Shown here: positions 1 to 5,268 of the stretch, one piece after another
How the letters are laid out: each line of letters opens with the position of its first letter
Numbering within the stretch: position 1 is the stretch's first letter
Assembly (NCBI GenBank): GCA_958349075.1
Contig: CATWBR010000091.1
Coordinates: 1-12,244, forward strand
Source of the DNA: an uncultured Clostridium sp.
GTDB lineage: Bacteria > Bacillota > Clostridia > Lachnospirales > Lachnospiraceae
DNA: 12,244 nt
Direction: 5' to 3'
Notes under the pieces: generated by a model
What the model was told of the DNA's origin: nothing
Database searches by the model: none
What the model saw: only the letters and a program-made list of their open reading frames with translations
Position numbers and translations under genes: made by a program

Positions 1-49
1 GTTCAATATTGATGCCGGTGTTACTGGGCCAGGTGTGAACAGTAGCATG
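1..49 (-). CDS. Possible 5' end of a gene leaving the window (partial)
   Basis: On the minus strand an ATG at 47-49 opens a frame that stays open to the window edge, reading MLLFTPGPVTPASILN. It is preceded by a strong ribosome binding site, AGAGGGGG (complement of 57-64), 7 bases away, which is the main reason to believe it. The TPGP motif close to the start resembles the N-terminus of class V PLP-dependent aminotransferases (serine-glyoxylate or phosphonate type), but 16 residues are too few to assign a family. The plus strand is also open here (2-112) but has no start signal. If real, the gene is transcribed divergently from the response regulator. It could also be part of a dispersed repeat or chance coding. 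Confidence 0.22.
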
Positions 50-84
50 CCAATGTCCCCCTCTGATACCCCCCTGATAATGGC

Positions 85-113
85 TTGTTCTTTTTTTACG
101 GATCATTTATAAT
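85..113 (+). promoter_or_regulatory. Sigma-A-type promoter for the two-component operon
   Basis: A perfect -10 hexamer TATAAT lies at 108-113. A partial -35 element TTGTTC (3 of 6 matches to consensus) lies at 85-90, with the ideal 17-base spacer. Transcription would start near 120, giving a leader of about 45 bases before the response-regulator ATG. The weak -35 beside a perfect -10 would suit a promoter helped by an activator. An 11-base-period direct repeat (CTGATA at 63-68 and 74-79) sits just upstream. Confidence 0.6.
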
Positions 114-164
114 TAGCGTATCAAAAAAAAGTATAAATGCGCCCCCAGAAAGGACCGGATACCC

Positions 165-881
165 ATGATTCGTATTGCAATCGTCGAAGATGACAGACAT
201 GACGCAGAACTTTTACAGGACTATCTAAAACGCTACGAAGGGGAGAATTCCGTCCATTTTCAGATTACCATATTCACGGACGGTTTAGACATTATCTCTG
301 ATTACCGGGCGGAATATGACATCATTTTGCTGGACATTCAAATGAAACATTTAGACGGTATGAGCACCGCCGAGAAAATCCGGAAGCTGGATGAGGATGT
401 GATTTTCATCTTCATCACCTCCACGGTACAGTTTGCCGTTCAGGGATACACGGTGGATGCCTTAGGTTACGTACTCAAACCGGTACCCTATCTTGCATTT
501 TCGCAGATTCTTCACAAGGCTGCAAGACAGATTGAGAAAAAACAAAACCGCTTTTACCTGACCCTGGATACGGACGGCGGGCAGCTCCGGATGGATACGG
601 CGCAGATTTATTATATTGAGAGCCAGAAGCACGATGTTCTCGTTCAGTCGGAAAAGGGCGGTTTCCGAACCGCAGGTCCCTTAAAACGCATGGAGGAGCT
701 GCTGCTGCCCCTTGGTTTTGCCAAATGCCACAATGCCTATCTGGTGAACCTTCTTCACGTCACCGCACTGCTGCCTAATGTGGTCCGCCTGTCGAACGGG
801 ACGGAACTGCCGGTCAGCCGGGCGCGCAAGAAAATTTTTCTGGACTCATTTACCGACTATGTGGGGGGAATACAGCGATGA
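165..881 (+). CDS. LytTR-family response regulator (AgrA/LytR type)
   Basis: This is a cytoplasmic DNA-binding response regulator that should take a phosphoryl group from the adjacent kinase. The receiver domain spans about residues 1-120: acidic pocket E8/D9, phospho-acceptor D57 in LLDIQM, switch residue T85, and the conserved K105-P106 pair. A LytTR DNA-binding domain follows at about 130-236, with the typical blocks IYYIESQKHDVLV, KCHNAYLVNL and LSNGTELPVSRARKK. The length of 238 residues is usual for AgrA-like regulators. The start is supported by AGAAAGGA at 147-154, 10 bases before ATG. The stop overlaps the kinase start by 4 bases (ATGA, 878-881), so the two are probably translationally coupled. 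LytTR regulators often control bacteriocin, virulence or envelope genes. The target here is not visible. Confidence 0.93.
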   Translation: MIRIAIVEDDRHDAELLQDYLKRYEGENSVHFQITIFTDGLDIISDYRAEYDIILLDIQMKHLDGMSTAEKIRKLDEDVIFIFITSTVQFAVQGYTVDALGYVLKPVPYLAFSQILHKAARQIEKKQNRFYLTLDTDGGQLRMDTAQIYYIESQKHDVLVQSEKGGFRTAGPLKRMEELLLPLGFAKCHNAYLVNLLHVTALLPNVVRLSNGTELPVSRARKKIFLDSFTDYVGGIQR

Positions 882-2203
882 ATATTGCAAACCTCATGGA
901 CACGCCCAGGATATGTACGGCGATTGCCGAGTGGGCGGCATGCGTCTCCTATATTATGATGCTGAGAAGAAAAGTTTCCGGAATAAGGCTTTACGGCGCG
1001 TTTGCCGGAATGCTTTTATGGTTTCTGCTCTATCAGCACTTGGCCGGGCTTGCCCCGCTGTTTCTCTGGATACCCGGGATGCTGGGCGCCATTGCCTGCA
1101 TGTATCTGTTTATCTTCCGCCTATGCGATGTGACGCCCCAGGATGCTGGATTTTGCTGTATCCGCGCGTTTGTACTGGCGGAATTTGCCGCTTCCTTACA
1201 GTGGCAGCTCAATGTCTGGCTGGTAGTCCATTTCCAACTGTACAATTTCTTTATAACCGCTGCCACTATGGCGGCGGTCTATCTGGTAGTCTATACCGTA
1301 TACTGGTTTTGGGAACGTGAGCACATTCCGCAGGATGAAAATATGAATGTGGGCAATAAGGAATTGGTGGGTGCCACCACGATTGTACTGGCGGCATTCA
1401 CGATCAGTAACTTAAGTTTTATCATGCCGGATACTCCGTTTTCCAGCGCCACCAGTTCGATTCTGTATGTCCGGACTCTTGTCGACTTTGGAGGCCTCGT
1501 CATGCTGGCCGCCCAGATGGAAAAGCGGGAGGAACTGCGGATGCGCGGCGAAAATCAGATTATGAATGTGATGCTCCAGAGGCAGTATGACCAGTACCGC
1601 ATGTCCATCGACAATGTGGAGCTGCTGCGCCGGGAATTTCATGATTTAAAACACTATATGATTGCCATCCGTGCGGAAGAAGATCCCGAAAAACGCGATC
1701 AATATCTGGAAGAAATGGAACAGGCCATTCTCACGCAGGAAGCCCTGACCAATACCGGCAACCGGGTTCTGGACGTCGTGCTTACCACGAAAAGTACCTA
1801 CTGTTCCCAAAAACAGATTACCTTCACCTGTATGGCGGACGGGAATCTCATTTCTTTTATGCATGTAAAGGATATCTGCTCCATTTTCGGAAACGCCCTG
1901 GACAATGCCATCGAATGCGTTTCCCAATTCGAAGATCCGGAAAAACGTCTGGTCACCCTGTCCATGTTCAGGAAGAACCAGTTTTTAATGATCCAGTTTG
2001 AAAATTATACGGAGACACCGCTGGAGCTTGGCGCCGGCCGTCTTCCCCGTACGACGAAGGGCAACACCCAGTATCACGGCTACGGCCTTAAAAGCATTCA
2101 AGCCGCCGCACAAAAGTACGACGGCTCCATGACCCTCCAATCCAAAGACAACTGGTTTACGCTGTCGGTTCTGATCCCTGTGGAGTGCCTTCCGGAAAAA
2201 TAA
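878..2203 (+). CDS. GHKL-type sensor histidine kinase (AgrC-like)
   Basis: This is a membrane-bound sensor kinase, partner of the upstream response regulator. Residues 1 to about 215 are hydrophobic with roughly six membrane-spanning segments (about 14-30, 39-57, 62-82, 95-115, 121-146, 164-212 in one or two passes), as in AgrC-type receptors for peptides. A linker with coiled-coil character follows (about 214-250). The phospho-acceptor is H255 in RREFHDLKHY. The ATP-binding domain has the N box GNALDNAIE (338-346) and a glycine box HGYGLKSI (400-407). The classic DxG block is weak, which is normal for this GHKL subgroup. The start at 878 overlaps the regulator stop and has a G-rich ribosome site at 863-869. 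No AgrB or AgrD gene is seen, so the ligand is unknown. The last 15 or so codons are overlapped on the other strand by the GtrA-like gene. Confidence 0.9.
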   Translation: MNIANLMDTPRICTAIAEWAACVSYIMMLRRKVSGIRLYGAFAGMLLWFLLYQHLAGLAPLFLWIPGMLGAIACMYLFIFRLCDVTPQDAGFCCIRAFVLAEFAASLQWQLNVWLVVHFQLYNFFITAATMAAVYLVVYTVYWFWEREHIPQDENMNVGNKELVGATTIVLAAFTISNLSFIMPDTPFSSATSSILYVRTLVDFGGLVMLAAQMEKREELRMRGENQIMNVMLQRQYDQYRMSIDNVELLRREFHDLKHYMIAIRAEEDPEKRDQYLEEMEQAILTQEALTNTGNRVLDVVLTTKSTYCSQKQITFTCMADGNLISFMHVKDICSIFGNALDNAIECVSQFEDPEKRLVTLSMFRKNQFLMIQFENYTETPLELGAGRLPRTTKGNTQYHGYGLKSIQAAAQKYDGSMTLQSKDNWFTLSVLIPVECLPEK

Positions 2204-2777
2204 TCTTGAATACAAAGAAGAATATCACCATGGAAACTCCGCCCGTGATAAATGTCACAAGCAGATTATAAACTGCAGGCGGCATGTAACTGTAGGCAAT
2301 CGGCATCCATAGATTGTTAAATCCGTTGCAGATCAGGGAAATCACTACCCATGCGATGAAATACCACATCGCCTGATATGCCGGGTTTCCATGGCTCTTA
2401 AAGGTGATATTTCTCTGCAGCGGAAAGTTGATGCACTGGGCGAGAAACGAGCCCGCCTCATAGCTGATAAAATATCCCAGCCCTCCGCCAATGACCACTG
2501 CTCCGGCAGAATCCCGCAGTACGTTATATCCCAGCAGACTCCAGGTAAAATCCACCCCCAGGATACTGAGTTCCTTTTTCGGCCACATAAATTCCGTTCC
2601 CGCCAGGCCAATCCCCAGCATTCCCGGCATAAATGTGAACACCAGATACTGGAATATTGTGACTCCCATACTGAACACAAAAAAGTAAAAAATTTGATAA
2701 ACCCATTTTGACAGTCTGGGATGCTGTTCTTCAAATTGTTTCCAACGGTCCGACCAACTTTCATATATCTTTTTCAA
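2157..2777 (-). CDS. GtrA-like four-helix membrane protein
   Basis: This small integral membrane protein of 206 residues resembles the GtrA family. Those proteins are linked to moving or handling polyprenyl-phosphate sugars and to cell-surface polysaccharide modification. Four membrane helices are visible at about 24-48, 92-118, 136-155 and 170-193. The block QRNITFKS (121-128) between helices 2 and 3 matches the usual GtrA signature. The protein is longer than the common 120-150 residues because of a region of about 40 residues between helices 1 and 2 that contains a charged patch (WPKKE). The start is TTG at 2775-2777, chosen for the strong ribosome site 10 bases upstream; a nearby ATG is out of frame. 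It is the last gene of the GH3 operon, 15 bases after the cytosolic GH3 stop. Its final 47 bases lie antisense to the sensor kinase gene. The family call is good; the substrate is unknown. Confidence 0.72.
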   Translation of the reverse strand: MKKIYESWSDRWKQFEEQHPRLSKWVYQIFYFFVFSMGVTIFQYLVFTFMPGMLGIGLAGTEFMWPKKELSILGVDFTWSLLGYNVLRDSAGAVVIGGGLGYFISYEAGSFLAQCINFPLQRNITFKSHGNPAYQAMWYFIAWVVISLICNGFNNLWMPIAYSYMPPAVYNLLVTFITGGVSMVIFFFVFKIIFPEGTPQGSEPTA

Positions 2778-2787
2778 CTGTCTTCCG

Positions 2788-2795
2788 CCTCCTTA
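2788..2795 (-). promoter_or_regulatory. Ribosome binding site that fixes a TTG start
   Basis: The minus strand reads TAAGGAGG, a near-perfect Shine-Dalgarno sequence, 10 bases before the TTG start of the GtrA-like gene. It includes the TAA stop codon of the upstream GH3 gene (2793-2795), so ribosomes ending GH3 translation sit on it. This supports translational coupling and the choice of TTG as start. Confidence 0.75.
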
Positions 2796-5240
2796 CTTTC
2801 CCGCCAATTTCTTCTCATACCGCTTATTCGCCTTCAGATTGCGGAAGAATCCGGCTGCGATCCTTCCGATCCCTTTGAAGAAATGTCCGTTTACCACCGT
2901 CAAGGCTCCCTCCGCCATCTCCATGCTGACCATGCCTCCCGTCATCTTGGCAATCGCCCGGAATGGAATATTGTATTGGAACAGCAGATTGAGGTCCGGA
3001 GTCCCGGCCGCCTCGTTTTTATTCTTCTTATCGGTCAGCACCTTGTAAATGAACCGGGCGAGTCCACTCTTCGCATAATACATCTGGCAGACCGCATCGT
3101 TGAGCCCCAGTTCTCCCATCCACTTGCCGGAGGGGACCGGATGCCCCAGAAGCCTCTCGTATTCCTCCCGATCCACATTTTGAATAAAACCGGTACGGTA
3201 AGACGGAAGTTCCAATCCTTTATAAGGCAGTCTGTCCGTTGTTCCTGAAAGTGCAATGCTGCCGCTCAGCCGGATATCGAGCACACAGGCGCCGACCAGG
3301 ATCTGATAGGTCCCTGCCTCCGTCTCCCAGCGGTTTGTCGCCACGTTCCAATACCGGAATGTTTTGTCGTCAAAGGGGATTGAAACCTGTTTTTTCTCTC
3401 CCCGTTTCAGGAACACCTTTTTAAATCCTTTCAGCTCCTTTTCCGGGCGGAATACGTCTCCGTCCCAGCACCCGACGTAAAGCTGCGCAACCTCCGCGCC
3501 ATCGCACTCCCCGGTGTTCTCAAGGCAGAATGTCACCCCCGCCTCAGTCACCGTCAGCCCGCTGTAGGCAAAGGACGTGTAGGACAGTCCATAGCCAAAG
3601 GGATACTGCACGCGGATCCTGGCGGTATCGTAGTACCGGTAACCGATATACAGACTCTCCCGGTATTCCGAATTCCGCTCCGTACTCGGGAAGCAGCGGA
3701 ATGCCGGAGTGTCCTCATACCGCACCGGATATGTCTCGGCAAGTCTTCCCGACGGATTGACTTTACCGGTCAGCACATCCAGCATGGCTCCCGCTCCCGC
3801 CTGGCCGCCCAGATAACCGTGGACAATTGCCTTACAGCAGTGGTGCCACGACATTTCAACCGCAGAACCGCCGCTTAACACACCGACGATATTGCTGTTT
3901 ACCTTTACAAGTGCTTCCAGCAGTTCAATCTGGTTCTGCGGAATCCTCATATGGCTGCGGTCCATTCCCTCCGACTCGCTGATCTCATTGAGTCCAAAAC
4001 AGTAAATTACCACATCGACTTTCTGCGCTAAATCAAGAGCTTCTTTCTTCAGCGCCTCATCTGCTTCACCGGTGCGCCGGTAGCCCGCCGCGCAGCCGGC
4101 GTTAACAAGCGGGCAGCCGGAAATCATGGTTTCCATGGTTGCGATTTCCATGATTGGATTTACCAGTGAGGAACCGGCTCCCTGATACCGCGGACGGATT
4201 GCAAAGTCACCAATCAGGGCCACGCTGCATGACTTTTTAAGAGGCAGCAGCGCTTCAGGATCCGGCGCATTTTTCAAAAGCACAATGCTCTCCGCGGCAG
4301 CTTTCCAGGCCACGGCATTATGAGCCGCTGCGTCAAACCCGGCCACTTCTGCTTCCGCGCCGTCCCGGCGGGATTTCGTCAGCGTCAGCACCGTGTCCAG
4401 AAGATCATCGACGCAGGTATCCAGTTCTTCCATGGTCAGTCTGCCCTCGTTAAGCGCTTTTAGAAGCTGCCTTGCGGAGTCCAGCCCCGGCGTCGGCATC
4501 TCCAGGTTAGAGCGGCACGCCACTGCGCGGACATGGTCGTTGGAGCCGCCCCAGTCCGTCACTACCATACCGTCATACCCCCATTCGCCCCGGAGAATAT
4601 CTTTCAGCAAATGCTCATTCTCATTTGCATACGTGCCGTTTATCTCATTATAACTGGTCATCAGGGCCCTGGCCCCACCCTCTTTTACCGCAATCTCAAA
4701 TCCTGTCAGATAGATTTCCCGCAGAGTGCGCTCATCAATCACGGCGTTCATCGCCATTCGCCTGAGTTCCTGGCTGTTTACCGCAAAGTGCTTCGGGCAG
4801 GCCGCCACTCCTTGGCTCTGAATGCCCCGGATATAGGCCGCGGCCATTTTTCCCGCCTGGTATGGATCCTCGGAAAAATATTCGAAGTTCCGCCCGCAGA
4901 GCGGGCTGCGCTTCATATTCAGACCCGGACCCAAAAGCACATTCACCCCAAGAGATGCCGCCTCCGCGCCCAATGTCCGTCCCAGCTCCTCGCCCAGTTC
5001 CTCATCCCAGCTATTTGCGACCGTTGCCGCAGTTGGGAAACAGGTTGCCGGCAGAGAGGGATTTAACCCAAGATGATCTCCCGCACCCGCCTGCTTTCTC
5101 ACACCGTGAGGCCCATCTGCACAGAAGATGGATGGAATGCCGAGATGCGGGATATCCCGGCTCTGCCATTCATTCTTGCCGCTTAAGAATGCCGCTTTTT
5201 CCTCCACCGTCATTTTTTCTATAATATCCATATGTTTCAT
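2793..5240 (-). CDS. Cytosolic GH3 glycosidase, normal domain order (beta-glucosidase type)
   Basis: This is a family 3 retaining glycoside hydrolase, probably removing terminal beta-linked glucose (or xylose or a similar sugar) from oligosaccharides or glycosides. Domain order is canonical: GH3 N-terminal barrel at about 5-290, GH3 C-terminal sandwich at about 315-555, fibronectin-III-like domain at about 575-655, then an extension of about 145 residues. Catalytic and binding residues visible are D42 (ADGPHG), R117 (GRNFE), K150-H151 (PKHF) and nucleophile D229 (MVVTDWGG). E422 or E424 in SESEGMDR is the likely acid/base. There is no signal peptide or membrane segment at the N-terminus, so it should be cytoplasmic. 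The ATG at 5238-5240 is preferred over the in-frame ATG three codons later; its ribosome site (AAGAG) is modest. It lies 28 bases after the permuted GH3 gene. Family certain; exact substrate not readable from sequence. Confidence 0.93.
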   Translation of the reverse strand: MKHMDIIEKMTVEEKAAFLSGKNEWQSRDIPHLGIPSIFCADGPHGVRKQAGAGDHLGLNPSLPATCFPTAATVANSWDEELGEELGRTLGAEAASLGVNVLLGPGLNMKRSPLCGRNFEYFSEDPYQAGKMAAAYIRGIQSQGVAACPKHFAVNSQELRRMAMNAVIDERTLREIYLTGFEIAVKEGGARALMTSYNEINGTYANENEHLLKDILRGEWGYDGMVVTDWGGSNDHVRAVACRSNLEMPTPGLDSARQLLKALNEGRLTMEELDTCVDDLLDTVLTLTKSRRDGAEAEVAGFDAAAHNAVAWKAAAESIVLLKNAPDPEALLPLKKSCSVALIGDFAIRPRYQGAGSSLVNPIMEIATMETMISGCPLVNAGCAAGYRRTGEADEALKKEALDLAQKVDVVIYCFGLNEISESEGMDRSHMRIPQNQIELLEALVKVNSNIVGVLSGGSAVEMSWHHCCKAIVHGYLGGQAGAGAMLDVLTGKVNPSGRLAETYPVRYEDTPAFRCFPSTERNSEYRESLYIGYRYYDTARIRVQYPFGYGLSYTSFAYSGLTVTEAGVTFCLENTGECDGAEVAQLYVGCWDGDVFRPEKELKGFKKVFLKRGEKKQVSIPFDDKTFRYWNVATNRWETEAGTYQILVGACVLDIRLSGSIALSGTTDRLPYKGLELPSYRTGFIQNVDREEYERLLGHPVPSGKWMGELGLNDAVCQMYYAKSGLARFIYKVLTDKKNKNEAAGTPDLNLLFQYNIPFRAIAKMTGGMVSMEMAEGALTVVNGHFFKGIGRIAAGFFRNLKANKRYEKKLAGK

Positions 5241-5268
5241 AAATGCACCCGCTCTTTCTTTTCCCTCT

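Noticed and set aside
47..112. Short plus-strand peptide frame that might be an AgrD-like signal precursor
   Set aside because: No ribosome site, wrong composition for a cyclic peptide precursor, and the predicted promoter lies inside and downstream of it, so it would not be transcribed from that promoter.
778..1320. Plus-strand frame of 180 codons across the regulator-kinase junction
   Set aside because: It overlaps two genes with clear motifs in other frames and its product is rich in Arg and Cys without a domain.
1985..2157. Terminator for the GH3 operon inside the kinase gene
   Set aside because: The GC-rich palindrome around GGCGCC is short and has no following T-run on the minus strand.
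4533..5066. Plus-strand open frame of 177 codons opposite the cytosolic GH3 gene
   Set aside because: Antisense to the catalytic barrel of GH3, low-complexity composition and no family resemblance.
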